Below are positions 8,104-17,648 of a stretch of DNA of 64,000 nt, in pieces (the first letter of the stretch is position 1; each line of letters opens with the position of its first letter). The notes under the pieces are model-generated. The model did not search any database and had not been told where the DNA came from. It saw only the letters and a list, made by a program, of their open reading frames with translations. Location of the stretch: assembly GCF_001298265.1 (NCBI RefSeq), contig NZ_LGSZ01000035.1, positions 1-64,000 on the forward strand, given 5' to 3'. Source of the stretch: Allobosea vaviloviae. Its GTDB lineage: Bacteria; Pseudomonadota; Alphaproteobacteria; Rhizobiales; Beijerinckiaceae. The position numbers and the translations under genes were made by a program.

Positions 8104-8139
8104 CGGACGGCGATAGGCCAGCCCACCCCACCGCGAAGC

Positions 8140-8171
8140 GAGGCGGCCTTGAATTCGCCACAGGCCGCCTC
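8140..8171. repeat. 9-bp inverted repeat after DUF1993
   Basis: GAGGCGGCC (8140-8148) pairs with GGCCGCCTC (8163-8171) across a 14-nt loop. It could end the DUF1993 transcript, although no T run follows. It overlaps the candidate sRNA promoter. Confidence 0.5.
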
Positions 8172-8183
8172 CATATGAGTGTT

Positions 8184-8338
8184 ACGGCGATGTTGAGGGC
8201 GTTCCACTGCCCTCCGGCGCCGCAGAAGACGGCCATGAGCCGAACGTTTGACGCCGGATGTACGCGCACCCGTTCAGGACATGGCCGTTGGTTCTTCCAG
8301 GGCCCGTAGCGGATTTCCGCTGCGGGTCTTTTCGTTTT
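8184..8338 (+). ncRNA. Candidate small RNA of about 150 nt
   Basis: A sigma70-type promoter is suggested by TTGAAT (8149-8154), a 17-nt spacer and CATATG (8172-8177), putting the start near 8184. An intrinsic terminator closes the unit at 8338. Inside, GAGGGC and GCCCTC (near 8195-8215) can form a stem. No known RNA family was recognised. A 39-codon frame (ATG 8190 to TAG 8309) lacks a Shine-Dalgarno sequence and ends inside the terminator stem, which argues against a coding role. Confidence 0.35.
8303..8338 (+). terminator. Intrinsic terminator of candidate sRNA
   Basis: CCCGTAGCGG (8303-8312) pairs with CCGCTGCGGG (8317-8326), with one G-T pair, and is followed by TCTTTTCGTTTT. The tail resembles that of the efp terminator. 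Confidence 0.8.
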
Positions 8339-8436
8339 CCGTTGCCGTCACAGCCGGGCTTGTCCGGCCCATCCCGCATCGAGCGCTACGACCGAGACGT
8401 GGATGCTCGCCACAAGGACGAGCATGACGGTGAAGC

Positions 8437-9093
8437 CTAGTCCCGCAGGAACTGGTTGTTGAGCCGCTCTTCGCCCAGCGTGCTGGCAGGCCCGTGTCCG
8501 GGCAGGAACTGCACATCGTCGCCGAGCGGGAGAAGCTTGGCCTTGATGCCGGCGATCAGCGTCTCGTGGCTGCCATAGGGAAAATCGGTGCGGCCGACCG
8601 AGCCGGCAAACACCGTGTCGCCCGCGAGCAGGAAGCGCAGATGCTTCTGGTAGAAGGTGACGTGGCCGGGCGTATGGCCGGGCACATGCTGGACCGAGAA
8701 CGTCACATCACCGATCGCGATCTCGTCGCCCTCGACGAGCCAGCGCGCCGGCGTCACCGCCTTCATATCTGTGATGTCGAAACGCAGCCCCGAGGTCGGC
8801 AGGTCGTCTAGCAGGAACTTGTCGGCCTGGTGCGGCCCGATCACCGGGATCGACAGCGTCTCCGACAATTCGGTCGCGCCGCCGGCATGGTCAAGATGGC
8901 CATGGGTCAGCCAGATCGCGGCAGGCGTCACGCCGAGTTCCTTCAGCGCCCCGAGAATGATCGGAACATCGCCGCCGGGATCGACGATCGCGGCCTGCAT
9001 CGTCTTCGTGCACCAGACGATCGAGCAGTTCTGCTGGAACGCGGTGACAGGCACGACGGCGATCTGGAGCGGGGGCTGGGGCTGTTGCGTCAT
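8437..9093 (-). CDS. MBL-fold metallo-hydrolase (glyoxalase II-like)
   Basis: A 218-aa metallo-beta-lactamase-fold hydrolase. The zinc-binding THGHLDHAGG motif is at about residues 64-73, with further ligands in PGHTPGHV, the GDTVF aspartate and the PGHG histidine near the C terminus. Length and motif spacing fit the YcbL/GloB-like group, which hydrolyses S-acylglutathione or similar thioesters; the substrate is not known. AAAGGA precedes the ATG at 9093. A palindromic repeat lies between it and the upstream fumarase operon. Confidence 0.9.
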   Translation of the reverse strand: MTQQPQPPLQIAVVPVTAFQQNCSIVWCTKTMQAAIVDPGGDVPIILGALKELGVTPAAIWLTHGHLDHAGGATELSETLSIPVIGPHQADKFLLDDLPTSGLRFDITDMKAVTPARWLVEGDEIAIGDVTFSVQHVPGHTPGHVTFYQKHLRFLLAGDTVFAGSVGRTDFPYGSHETLIAGIKAKLLPLGDDVQFLPGHGPASTLGEERLNNQFLRD

Positions 9094-9112
9094 TTCGGTC
9101 CTTTCGAGGCCA

Positions 9113-9188
9113 CGTCATTCTCGGGCGGAGCGAAGCGCAGACCCGAGAATCTCCGGCCAGAGATGCTCGGGTCAAGCCCGAGCATGAC
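9113..9188. repeat. Palindromic intergenic repeat, family A
   Basis: Two 9-bp stems lie side by side: ATTCTCGGG (9117-9125) with CCCGAGAAT (9142-9150), and ATGCTCGGG (9163-9171) with CCCGAGCAT (9177-9185). The outer ends CGTCAT and ATGACG are also complementary. The composite looks like a REP/BIME-type mobile repeat; only one copy is in the window. Confidence 0.65.
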
Positions 9189-9201
9189 GCGGATTGCCAT
9201 T

Positions 9202-9534
9202 TCAGCGTTTGCCGCAGCGGTTCGACAGCAGCGCGCGGTAATCCGCCAGTTCCGAATCCATCATGGCGACATTTTGCTCGCGCTGCGCACCGCTCTGGCA
9301 GGTCGCAAACACGGCCCGTGAACTCTGCAGAAAGCCGACATGCTCGCGCCATGTCCGGCACTGGGTCGCCTGATCGGCATTGGCCACGGCGGAGAGCCGC
9401 GTCTGCTGCCGACGCAGCGCGCCCTCGTTCTGGAACAGGTCGCGCGAACAGGTCGCCGGCTGGTTCTGTGCGAAGGCGCCTTCGGAGATGGGGACGAGGG
9501 CGAGCGCGAGGCCAAGGAGCGCAGCCACCCTCAT
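9202..9534 (-). CDS. Small secreted protein of unknown function
   Basis: A 110-aa protein with a clear signal peptide: a short basic start, a hydrophobic stretch ([12 protein letters not shown]) and an AFA-Q cleavage site. The mature part is about 87 residues, polar and helical, with four cysteines that could form disulfides in the periplasm. No domain was recognised. Its ATG overlaps the fumarase stop by 4 bp, so it is the last gene of that operon; whether it has any link with fumarase is unknown. Confidence 0.75.
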   Translation of the reverse strand: MRVAALLGLALALVPISEGAFAQNQPATCSRDLFQNEGALRRQQTRLSAVANADQATQCRTWREHVGFLQSSRAVFATCQSGAQREQNVAMMDSELADYRALLSNRCGKR

Positions 9535-11147
9535 CCGAGGTTCAACTCCTTGAAGAAGTCGTTGCCCTTGTCGTCGATGACGATGAAGGCCGGGAAGTCC
9601 TCCACCTCGATGCGCCAGACGGCCTCCATCCCGAGTTCGGGATATTCGAGCACCTCGACCTTCCTGATGCAGTCCTGCGCCAGGCGGGCGGCAGGGCCAC
9701 CGATCGAGCCGAGATAGAAGCCACCATGGCGCTTGCAGGCTTCGCGCACGGCGGCCGAGCGGTTGCCCTTGGCGAGCATCACCATGGACCCGCCGAAGGA
9801 TTGGAACTGGTCGACGAAGGAGTCCATCCGGCCCGCCGTCGTCGGCCCGAATGAGCCCGAGGCCATGCCGTCGGGCGTCTTGGCCGGACCGGCGTAGTAA
9901 ACTGGGTGGTTCTTGAGATAGTCGGGCATGCCCTGCCCGCTTTCCAGCCGCTCGCGGATCTTGGCGTGGGCGGAATCGCGCGCGACGATGATCGTGCCGG
10001 TGAGCGAGAGCCGGGTCTTGACCGGATACTTCGTCAGCGTCGCCAGGATCTCGCTCATCGGCCGGTTGAGGTCGACCTCGACCACGTCGCCGCCGAGCGA
10101 GGCATCCTCGACCTCGGGCAGGAATTTCGACGGGTCGGTCTCCAGCGCCTCGAGGAAGATGCCGTCCCGGGTGATCTTGCCCTTGGCCTGGCGGTCGGCC
10201 GAGCAGGAGACGCCGAGCCCGATCGGCAGCGAGGCGCCGTGGCGCGGCAGGCGCACGACGCGCACGTCATGGCAGAAATACTTGCCGCCGAACTGGGCGC
10301 CGACGCCGAGCGCCTGCGTCATCTTGTGGACCTCCTCCTCCATCGCGAGATCGCGGAAGGCATGCCCCGAAGGCGAGCCGGAGGTTGGGAGCGCGTCGAG
10401 ATATTTGGTCGAGGCGAGCTTGACGGTCTTGAGATTCTGCTCGGCCGAGGTGCCGCCGATGACGATGGCGAGGTGATAGGGCGGACAGGCGGCCGTGCCG
10501 AGCGTCAGGATCTTTTCCTTCAGGAAGGCCATCATCCGATCCTTGGTCAGGAGCGAAGGCGTCGCCTGAAAAAGAAAGGTCTTGTTGGCGGAGCCGCCGC
10601 CCTTGGCGACGAAGAGGAATTTGTAGGCGTCCTCGCCTTCCGCATAGATGTCGATCTGAGCGGGGAGATTGGTCGCCGTGTTCTTCTCCTCGAACATCGA
10701 CAAGGGAGCGACCTGGGAATAGCGCAGATTGCGCTTGAAATAGGCGTCGGCGACGCCCTCGCCCAAGGCCTGCTCGTCCTCGCCATTCGTCCAGACCATG
10801 CGGCCCTTCTTGCCCATGATGATCGCAGTGCCGGTGTCCTGGCACATCGGCAGCACGCCGCCAGCGGCGATGTTGGCGTTCTTGAGCAGGTCGTAGGCGA
10901 CGAACTTGTCGTTCGAGGTCGCCTCGGGATCGTCGAGGATCTTCGAGAGCTGGGCGAGATGGCCCGGCCGCAGCAGATGGTTGATGTCGATGAAGGCCTG
11001 CTCGCTGAGCCGGCGGATCGCCTCGCGCGAGACGCTCAGGACCTCACGGTCACCGAGTTTCTCGACCATGACGCCATCGCTGCCGAGCTTGCGATACGGC
11101 GTCGTATCCTCGCCGAGCGGAAAGAGATCGACATGGGTATAGGCCAT
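9531..11147 (-). CDS. fumA: Fumarate hydratase, class I (Fe-S)
   Basis: An iron-sulfur fumarase converting fumarate to malate in the TCA cycle. The 538-aa chain is a fused alpha plus beta type: the alpha part includes [20 protein letters not shown] and [11 protein letters not shown], which supply cluster cysteines and substrate contacts; the beta part has [15 protein letters not shown] and KGNRS. The ATG at 11147 is chosen as the family start ([11 protein letters not shown]). As a 4Fe-4S enzyme it should be sensitive to oxygen and superoxide. It is translationally coupled to the small secreted protein gene. Confidence 0.95.
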   Translation of the reverse strand: MAYTHVDLFPLGEDTTPYRKLGSDGVMVEKLGDREVLSVSREAIRRLSEQAFIDINHLLRPGHLAQLSKILDDPEATSNDKFVAYDLLKNANIAAGGVLPMCQDTGTAIIMGKKGRMVWTNGEDEQALGEGVADAYFKRNLRYSQVAPLSMFEEKNTATNLPAQIDIYAEGEDAYKFLFVAKGGGSANKTFLFQATPSLLTKDRMMAFLKEKILTLGTAACPPYHLAIVIGGTSAEQNLKTVKLASTKYLDALPTSGSPSGHAFRDLAMEEEVHKMTQALGVGAQFGGKYFCHDVRVVRLPRHGASLPIGLGVSCSADRQAKGKITRDGIFLEALETDPSKFLPEVEDASLGGDVVEVDLNRPMSEILATLTKYPVKTRLSLTGTIIVARDSAHAKIRERLESGQGMPDYLKNHPVYYAGPAKTPDGMASGSFGPTTAGRMDSFVDQFQSFGGSMVMLAKGNRSAAVREACKRHGGFYLGSIGGPAARLAQDCIRKVEVLEYPELGMEAVWRIEVEDFPAFIVIDDKGNDFFKELNLG

Positions 11148-11331
11148 CGGCGGCACTCCGGCATTGAACGGCGCTCCCCCGGCGCATCGCGGCACGAGGG
11201 CTCGCGGGATCGAATAGACGATGTTTCGATCTGGTCAAATGCAAGAGCGCGCGATGGCACGGGGGCCGCCATGATTTCGCGGGAACGGCTTGCGCGGGAA
11301 CGGCTTGCGCGAGGGCGTCGCCTGGTCGGGC

Positions 11332-11793
11332 TCACGCCGCCTTGGCGGCCGTCTCCGCGAGGATCGCGTAGATCGCCGCAGGATCGCGAATGCTGCGGAC
11401 CTGTTCGAGCACTGCCTGATTGCGCAGCACGCGGGCGACACGGGCGAGTGCCTTGAGATGGTCGGCGCCGGCGCCTTCGGGCGCGATCAGCACGAAGATG
11501 ATGTCGACCGGCTGGCCATCGAGCGCGTCGAAGTCGATCGGCTTTTCCGCACGGGCGAAGAGCCCGATCAGTCTATCGATACCGGGCATGCGGCCATGCG
11601 GGATGGCGATGCCGTCGCCGATGCCTGTCGAGCCCAGGCGCTCACGCTGAAGCAGTGCCTCATAGAGATCGCGCTCAGGAAGGCCGGCGACGCGCGCCGC
11701 ATGCTGCGCCAGCTCCTGCAGCGCCTGCTTCTTACCATTGGCCCGCAGCGGCGAAATCACCGCTGCAGGTGTCAGGAGATCGATCAGCGTCAT
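11332..11793 (-). CDS. ptsN: PTS IIA-like nitrogen regulatory protein PtsN
   Basis: EIIA-Ntr, the end point of the nitrogen phosphotransferase system, which signals by its phosphorylation state and in proteobacteria controls potassium transport and other processes. The 153-aa protein has the phosphorylated histidine in IAIPHGRM (His66). Start chosen at the ATG at 11793 (MTLIDLL); two ATGs lie 12-16 bp upstream. It follows hpf by 85 bp on the same strand, the normal partner order near rpoN in alphaproteobacteria. Confidence 0.94.
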   Translation of the reverse strand: MTLIDLLTPAAVISPLRANGKKQALQELAQHAARVAGLPERDLYEALLQRERLGSTGIGDGIAIPHGRMPGIDRLIGLFARAEKPIDFDALDGQPVDIIFVLIAPEGAGADHLKALARVARVLRNQAVLEQVRSIRDPAAIYAILAETAAKAA

Positions 11794-11878
11794 GCGCCAG
11801 TCCATGCATGTCCCATGCCGCGTCTCGTAGCCTTTGCGGCAGGGTCAGGTTCGGGGGTCGCGCGGTCGCCCGCCAGAC

Positions 11879-12466
11879 CTACGACAATGCGGACGGCGGA
11901 TCGATCCAGCCGATATTGCCGTCGCGGCGGCGGTATACGACGTTCGTCCTGCCATTGCCAGCATGGCGGAAGATCACCACCGGCGCTCCCGTCAGGTCGA
12001 GTTCCGCGACGGCGTCGCTGACTGTCATCACGTGCAGGGATTTGGTCGATTCGGCGACGATCACCGGGTTGTCATCGGCCCCGTCGAACTCGACCTCCTC
12101 GATTTCCTCATCGGGAGCCGCAATCACATAGCTGGGGATTTCGACGCCGGGCTCGCGGCCATTGGTCTGCGACGAGCGATCCTTGAGACGTCGCTTGTAG
12201 CGGCGCAGCCGCTTCTCGATGCGTTCGGCCATCTTGTCGAGGCTGGCATAGGCGTCATGCGCCGTGCCGGAGGCTTCGAGCGTGATTCCCGACGACAGAT
12301 GCAGCACGCCGTCCGTCTTGAAGGCAGTGCCGTCTTTTCCGACCGTGACATGGCCCTGATAGCCGCCCTCGTAATATTTGCTGAGAGCGGCAGCCACGCG
12401 GGCTTCGGCCTGACCCCGCAGGGCCTCGCCGACGTCGAGATTCTTGCCGGAGATTCGCAAGCTCAT
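11879..12466 (-). CDS. hpf: Long-form ribosome hibernation promoting factor
   Basis: Binds the 30S decoding region and drives formation of inactive 100S ribosomes. The 195-aa length is that of the long form: an N-terminal S30AE domain (about 1-105, with the basic ERIEKRLRRYKRRLKD helix) and a C-terminal dimerisation domain (about 135-195, with VIFRHAGNGRTNVVYRRRDGNIGWIDP). Usually it lies directly next to rpoN; here a 3.3-kb autotransporter gene on the other strand comes between them. Confidence 0.95.
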   Translation of the reverse strand: MSLRISGKNLDVGEALRGQAEARVAAALSKYYEGGYQGHVTVGKDGTAFKTDGVLHLSSGITLEASGTAHDAYASLDKMAERIEKRLRRYKRRLKDRSSQTNGREPGVEIPSYVIAAPDEEIEEVEFDGADDNPVIVAESTKSLHVMTVSDAVAELDLTGAPVVIFRHAGNGRTNVVYRRRDGNIGWIDPPSALS

Positions 12467-12716
12467 AGAGTGCTTCCCCTTGTTTTAGCTATGGCCAGAA
12501 GAGCGGCCATCCATAGGAGCTAAGAACTCACCCCCGGGGAAGTCAATGACGAGCGGGCGATAGGCCTGCGATCCAAGGTGGACATGGCGGTGGGCGCGAC
12601 GCGAGCCAAAGCAGCAAAACCCCCGGCGTTGCCGACCGATCCAGGCCGACCGTTCGTTATCCAATCGTCATATCGCCTGTTTCTAAGTGCGGCCCTTCCA
12701 TTCGACCCCATGATGG

Positions 12717-15700
12717 GTGACCGCCTTGCATCGCGTGCCGTACTCCACTTTCTCCCGCCGCTCCCTGCTGACATCGACCTGCTTGGCAGCGATCGCGACG
12801 TCGGCGGGCCTTTTGGTCACGGAGGCGCGGTCCCAGAGCTTCACCATTCCCTCGGGAACGACCCTGACCACCCAGCGCACGCTCACCACCACCGATACCG
12901 GGCAGATCGCGGCAGGCGGAGCACTGAGTGTCGGCGGCGGCACAGCCTCGCTTCTGATCGGGACCGCGACGGGCGTCTCCGTCACCAATAACGGCACGCT
13001 GGAACAAAGCGGAACGGGCCGCGCCATCGACGTCACCGGCGGCGGCACCACGCGCAGCTTCCTGATCAGCAACGGCGCCTCCGGCGTCATCCGCACAGCC
13101 GCCAACGACGTGATCCGCGTCAATGTCGCGGTGACCGGCACCACCATCACGATCGATAATTCCGGGCTGATCCAGGCCGGCGGCACCGGCTTTGCCGGCC
13201 TCGGCCAGGCGCTGGACTTCCGGGCCATCACTGCGACGACCGGCAACAACATCACGGTCGTCAACCGCGCCGGCGGCGTGATCGAAAGCCTGACCGACGA
13301 TGCGGTCCGGCCCGGTCAGGCCACCACCATCCAGAATTCGGGCATCATCCGCAGCTTCGGCGCGAACACGTCGGGCGGCGCGAACGGAACCTCCGACGGC
13401 ATCGACGCCGGTGGTCGCACCGGCATCACCGTCACCAACAACGCCGGCGGGGTGATCTCGGGCGCGCGTCACGGCATCACCGCAGACAACGACATCACCG
13501 TCGTCAACAATGCCGGCGCCACCATCATCGGCCGCAACGGCTCCGGCGTCGGCTCGGACGGCAACGGCACCGTCACCAATTACGGCACCATCACCGGCGG
13601 CTATGCCGGCGTCGGCAATATCTTCAACTCGGACGGGACCGCGTCGGCCAACGGCGACGGCGACGGCGTCGATATCGACCTGATCGGCACGATCCGCAAT
13701 TTCGGCATCATCCAGGGCCTCGGCGCCGGCGGCGTCGATTCCGGCGGGCGTCCCAACGGCTCGGACGGCATCGCCATGGGCGGCGGAACGATCGAGAACA
13801 ATGCAGGCGCGCTGATCTCGGGCGCCAATCGCGGCATCCTGATCGACGATGGGGCTTTCGGCTCGGCTGTCGCCGCGGTGTCGATCAGCAATGCCGGGAC
13901 GATCCGCGGCCTGTCAGGCACCGGCATCGGCATCGTCGGCAATTTCAACAACGTGCTCGCCAACAGCGGCACGATCACGGGGACGGGCTCGGAAGCCGCG
14001 ATCTTCATCAATGGCAACGGTGCCAACAGGATCACCAATAGCGGCACCATCTCGACCAGCGGCAGCGCACAGGCGCTGTTTTTGAACGGCAATGGCGCAA
14101 ACACCGTGACCAACAGCGGCACGATCGCAACCAGCGGCACCGGCGTCGCGCTCCAGTTCGGCAACGGCAACAACAGCCTGACGACCTCTGGCACGATCCG
14201 GGCGGCGAGCGCCGCGGGCACCGCCGTGCTGTTCGGCGACGGCAACAACAGCATGGTCGTGCAGGGCGGCGAGATCGTCGGCAATGTCACGGCCGGCAAC
14301 GGCACGAACAGCCTGACCTTCGCGCTCGGCAGCGGATCCTTTGCGATCAACAGCGCCTTCAGCGGCTTCTCGAATGTCACGGTCGAATCCGGCAAGCTCC
14401 TGGTCAACGGTTCGCTGTCGTCGAGCGGCGGGCTGACGATCGCGTCGGGCGCCTCGCTCGGCGGCAGCGGCGCGCTGCCCTCGCTGACGGTCAACGGCAC
14501 GCTCTCGCCCGGCAACTCCGTCGGCGTGCTCAACGTCAACGGCAACCTGACGCTGGGCGCGGGCTCGACGAGCATCATCGAGGTGCAGGGCGCCACGATC
14601 GACCGGATCAACGTCGCCGGCGCCGCCAACCTCAACGGCACGCTGCAGATCGTCGCGGCAGGCGGGCCCTATCTGTTCGGCACGCCCTACACCTTCCTGA
14701 CCGCCACCGGCAGGGTCTCAGGCACCTATTCGAGCGTGAACGCGGCGGCCGGCCTTGGTCCCGCCATTGCCCAAACCGTCGCTTATGGCAGCAATGCCGT
14801 CAGCTTGACCCTTGCTCCGGCACCGCTGGTCGCCTCGCTCGCCGGCCCGACGGCCGGGCTCGCGCCCGTTCTCGGCATGAGCCAAAGCATCAACGTGACT
14901 CAGGTCGGCTACAGCCTCGACCGCGCCGCCGCGAGCGGAGCCGATCTCTCCCCGCTCTTCCCGGTCTACAACCAGCCGACGCGGGCCGAGCTCGCCGGCG
15001 CGCTCAACACGCTGTCGGGCGAGGTCCACACGGCGACACCGGCCATCGGCTACCGCATGTCCGAGCAGTTTCTGCGCACGATGCTCGACCCGCACGCGAC
15101 CGGCCGCAGCAACACGGTGCTCGGCGGCGGGGCGAGCGACTTCACCGCCGACCTGCCGGGGCGCAAGGGCCGCGAGCCGACCACTGCGCCGGCGCTGCGG
15201 ATCGAGCCCAGCTACCAGCTCTGGGGCTCCGTCTCGGGCCAGACCGGCACGACCGATGCAGACGCCTTCAGCGGCGCGGCCAAGCGCAGGATCAACGAGG
15301 GCAGCCTTGCCGCGGGCGTCGATGTCCGGGTGATGCCGGGCGCCGTCGCGGGCTTTGCTTTGTCGGCCGGCCGGGCCGAGGCGCGGCTTTCCAACGGGCT
15401 CGGCTCCTCGGAGGCCGATGTCTTCCAGGCCGGTCTTTACGGCGCAACGCGGATCGGCGCGGTTCAGCTGGGCGCTTCGGCGTCCTATGGCTCGCTTCAG
15501 ATGGATACCCGCCGTAGCGTGCCTGTCCTGGGGCAGTCGCCGGTCGCCGACTACCGGGCAGAGGTCTTCGCTGGTCGGCTGCAGGCTGGCTACGACCTGT
15601 TCGCCGGACATGGCTTCCTAATCTCGCCGTTTGCCGCCTTGCAGGTGCAGAGCGTCAGGACGCCGGGCTTCGTCGAGACCAACGCGCTGACGGGCCTCGG

Positions 15701-16049
15701 GACCGGCGTGACCGGCCTTGGCCGGACCAATATGGCGCTGCGCTCCGAACTCGGCTTCAAGGGGAGCACGGTGACGACCCTCGCCGGGCGTCCGCTGACG
15801 CTGTTCGGCGAGGTCGGTTGGGGCCACGACTTCATGCGCGAGACCGCCTTCGCTGGCAGCCTCTCCGCGATCCCCGCCGCGAGCTTCGTCGTCACCGGCG
15901 CGCGTCCGGATCGCGACGCAGCGCTGTTTGCCGCCGGCGTCGATTACCGCCTGTCGTCCAACATCGTGCTGGGGGGCCGTATCGACGGCACCGCCTCGTC
16001 CAACAGCCGCAATCTCGGCGGGTCGGCCTCGCTGACGGTCAGCTTCTGA
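12717..16049 (+). CDS. Autotransporter (type V) with beta-helix passenger
   Basis: A 1110-aa surface protein. A signal peptide covers roughly the first 40 residues (RRS start, hydrophobic core, cleavage near EARSQS). The passenger (about 40-640) is built of short Gly/Asn/Thr-rich repeats with N-x-G-T-I rungs every 20-30 residues, typical of a right-handed beta-helix. A linker leads to the C-terminal barrel (about 840-1110), which ends in the outer-membrane signature phenylalanine (SLTVSF). The first possible start is GTG at 12717, directly after an in-frame TGA; no good ribosome binding site is seen, and a GTG at 12735 is possible. The ligand and function are unknown. It divides the rpoN-hpf-ptsN group. 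Confidence 0.92.
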   Translation: MTALHRVPYSTFSRRSLLTSTCLAAIATSAGLLVTEARSQSFTIPSGTTLTTQRTLTTTDTGQIAAGGALSVGGGTASLLIGTATGVSVTNNGTLEQSGTGRAIDVTGGGTTRSFLISNGASGVIRTAANDVIRVNVAVTGTTITIDNSGLIQAGGTGFAGLGQALDFRAITATTGNNITVVNRAGGVIESLTDDAVRPGQATTIQNSGIIRSFGANTSGGANGTSDGIDAGGRTGITVTNNAGGVISGARHGITADNDITVVNNAGATIIGRNGSGVGSDGNGTVTNYGTITGGYAGVGNIFNSDGTASANGDGDGVDIDLIGTIRNFGIIQGLGAGGVDSGGRPNGSDGIAMGGGTIENNAGALISGANRGILIDDGAFGSAVAAVSISNAGTIRGLSGTGIGIVGNFNNVLANSGTITGTGSEAAIFINGNGANRITNSGTISTSGSAQALFLNGNGANTVTNSGTIATSGTGVALQFGNGNNSLTTSGTIRAASAAGTAVLFGDGNNSMVVQGGEIVGNVTAGNGTNSLTFALGSGSFAINSAFSGFSNVTVESGKLLVNGSLSSSGGLTIASGASLGGSGALPSLTVNGTLSPGNSVGVLNVNGNLTLGAGSTSIIEVQGATIDRINVAGAANLNGTLQIVAAGGPYLFGTPYTFLTATGRVSGTYSSVNAAAGLGPAIAQTVAYGSNAVSLTLAPAPLVASLAGPTAGLAPVLGMSQSINVTQVGYSLDRAAASGADLSPLFPVYNQPTRAELAGALNTLSGEVHTATPAIGYRMSEQFLRTMLDPHATGRSNTVLGGGASDFTADLPGRKGREPTTAPALRIEPSYQLWGSVSGQTGTTDADAFSGAAKRRINEGSLAAGVDVRVMPGAVAGFALSAGRAEARLSNGLGSSEADVFQAGLYGATRIGAVQLGASASYGSLQMDTRRSVPVLGQSPVADYRAEVFAGRLQAGYDLFAGHGFLISPFAALQVQSVRTPGFVETNALTGLGTGVTGLGRTNMALRSELGFKGSTVTTLAGRPLTLFGEVGWGHDFMRETAFAGSLSAIPAASFVVTGARPDRDAALFAAGVDYRLSSNIVLGGRIDGTASSNSRNLGGSASLTVSF

Positions 16050-16082
16050 CGCCGGCCTCGGCGGCGCTCAAGCCCCCAGGTC

Positions 16083-17612
16083 TCAGCGGCTGCCCATGGC
16101 CATCGCGACTTTCTCGCGACGACGCTCCATCGAGGAGGGAATCCGTAGGGATTCACGATATTTGGCGACGGTCCGGCGGGCGATGTCGATGCCGCCGGCC
16201 TTGAGCCGCGCCACAATGGCATCGTCGGACAGGACGTCGGCCGGCGCCTCGTCGTCGATCATCTGCCTGATGCGAAAACGCACGGCCTCGGCCGAATGGG
16301 CCTCGCCATAGCCGGTGGCGGCGATCGCAGCCGAGAAGAAATACTTCATCTCGAAGACGCCGCGCGAGCAGATCAGATATTTGTTCGAGGTGACGCGCGA
16401 GACGGTCGATTCATGCATGCCGATCGCATCCGCAACCGTCTTGAGGTTCAGCGGCCGCAGATGCTCGACGCCATGGGCGAAGAACCCGTCCTGCTGGCGC
16501 ACGATCTCGCTCGCCACCTTGAGGATGGTGCGGGCACGTTGCTCCAGCGACCGCGTCAGCCAATTCGCCGTCTGCAGGCATTCGGCGATGAAGGCCTTGT
16601 CCTCGTCCTTGCGGGCGGCCTTCGAGACCTTGGCGTGATAGGTCTGGTTGATCAGCACGCGCGGCAGCGTGTCGGGGTTCAGGTCGACCAGCCAGGAGCC
16701 GTCGGGCGCGGCACGGATGAAGACGTCCGGCACCACGGTCTCGGCCGTCGAGCCGCCGAAACCGCGCCCGGGCTTGGGATCGAGCCGCCGGATCTCGGCG
16801 ACCATGTCGGCGATATCCTCGTCATCCACGCCGCAGAGACGCTTGAGCGCAGCGAAATCGCGCTTGGCGACGAGGGGAAGATTGGCCACGAGCGCCTGCA
16901 TGGCGGGGTCGAAGCGGTCGCGGTCGCGCAGCTGGATCGAAAGGCATTCGCAGACGTCGCGCGCCGCCACCCCTGAAGGATCGAAGCTCTGGACGATCCG
17001 CAGGACGCCCTCGACGCGGGCGACCGAGACGCCCAGCCGCTCGGCGATGTCGGGCAACGCCTCGCCGAGATAGCCGGAATCGTCGACCGCATCGATGAGA
17101 TGGCGGCCGATCAGGCGGTCGGCGGGATCATCGACGGCGAGATCGAGCTGCGTGCTGAGATGGTCGTGCAGCGAGGCCTCGACCGTCAGGCTGCTCTCGA
17201 AGCCTTCCGGTCCCTCCTCGAAGGAACCGCCCGAGCCGCCATAGGCACCGCCGATGATCGGCAGGCTGTCGGCGCCGCGGGTATCGAGCCTGGCCACGCT
17301 CGGCTGCTCGCCCTGGAAGACGTTGTCGAGCCCCGTCCCGAGGCGGCTTTCCATGCCTTCCTGGCTGTTCAGGCTCTCGGCGCGGTCATAGCTTTCGGCA
17401 TCGGCCGCATGCACGTTGTCGCCGCCACCCGCCTGGAAGGGGCCCTCGGAGACATCGTCGCGCTCCAGCAGCGGATTGCGCTCGAGTTCGCCCTCGACGA
17501 AATTCTGCAATTCGAGATGCGACAACTGCAGAAGCTTGATCGCCTGCAGAAGCTGCGGCGTCATTACCAGGGACTGTCCCTGGCGTAGCTCCATGCGCGG
17601 CATCATCGCCAT
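16083..17612 (-). CDS. rpoN: RNA polymerase sigma-54 factor
   Basis: Sigma-54, needed for enhancer-dependent transcription such as nitrogen control. The 509-aa protein has the Gln/Leu-rich region I at the N terminus (LRQGQSLVMTPQLLQAIKLLQ), an acidic region II, the core-binding domain and the C-terminal DNA-binding part with the RpoN box ARRTVAKYRE (about 478-487) that reads the -24 element. It lies downstream of lptB on the same strand, with 153 bp between. Confidence 0.97.
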   Translation of the reverse strand: MAMMPRMELRQGQSLVMTPQLLQAIKLLQLSHLELQNFVEGELERNPLLERDDVSEGPFQAGGGDNVHAADAESYDRAESLNSQEGMESRLGTGLDNVFQGEQPSVARLDTRGADSLPIIGGAYGGSGGSFEEGPEGFESSLTVEASLHDHLSTQLDLAVDDPADRLIGRHLIDAVDDSGYLGEALPDIAERLGVSVARVEGVLRIVQSFDPSGVAARDVCECLSIQLRDRDRFDPAMQALVANLPLVAKRDFAALKRLCGVDDEDIADMVAEIRRLDPKPGRGFGGSTAETVVPDVFIRAAPDGSWLVDLNPDTLPRVLINQTYHAKVSKAARKDEDKAFIAECLQTANWLTRSLEQRARTILKVASEIVRQQDGFFAHGVEHLRPLNLKTVADAIGMHESTVSRVTSNKYLICSRGVFEMKYFFSAAIAATGYGEAHSAEAVRFRIRQMIDDEAPADVLSDDAIVARLKAGGIDIARRTVAKYRESLRIPSSMERRREKVAMAMGSR

Positions 17613-17648
17613 TGCGGCATCGACCCTTCCATGTCAGCGCGCCAATTC

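Larger units (their letters stand above)
8104..8436. other. 333-bp gap holding a hairpin and a candidate small RNA
   Basis: Between DUF1993 and the convergent MBL hydrolase lie an inverted repeat (8140-8171), a promoter-like pair (8149-8177), and an intrinsic terminator (8303-8338). No convincing coding region is present. A 39-codon frame at 8190-8309 has no ribosome binding site. Confidence 0.6.

Noticed and set aside
8190..8309. 39-codon frame inside the candidate sRNA
   Set aside because: No Shine-Dalgarno sequence, stop codon inside the terminator stem, and no recognisable product.
13000..14300. Repeats in the autotransporter gene as a CRISPR array or tandem repeat
   Set aside because: The units vary in length and sequence, keep the reading frame and encode beta-helix rungs; there are no constant repeats with unique spacers.
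13601..14641. 346-codon proline/leucine-rich frame antisense to the autotransporter
   Set aside because: It arises from the repetitive Gly/Asn codons of the passenger on the other strand; no signal or domain is present.
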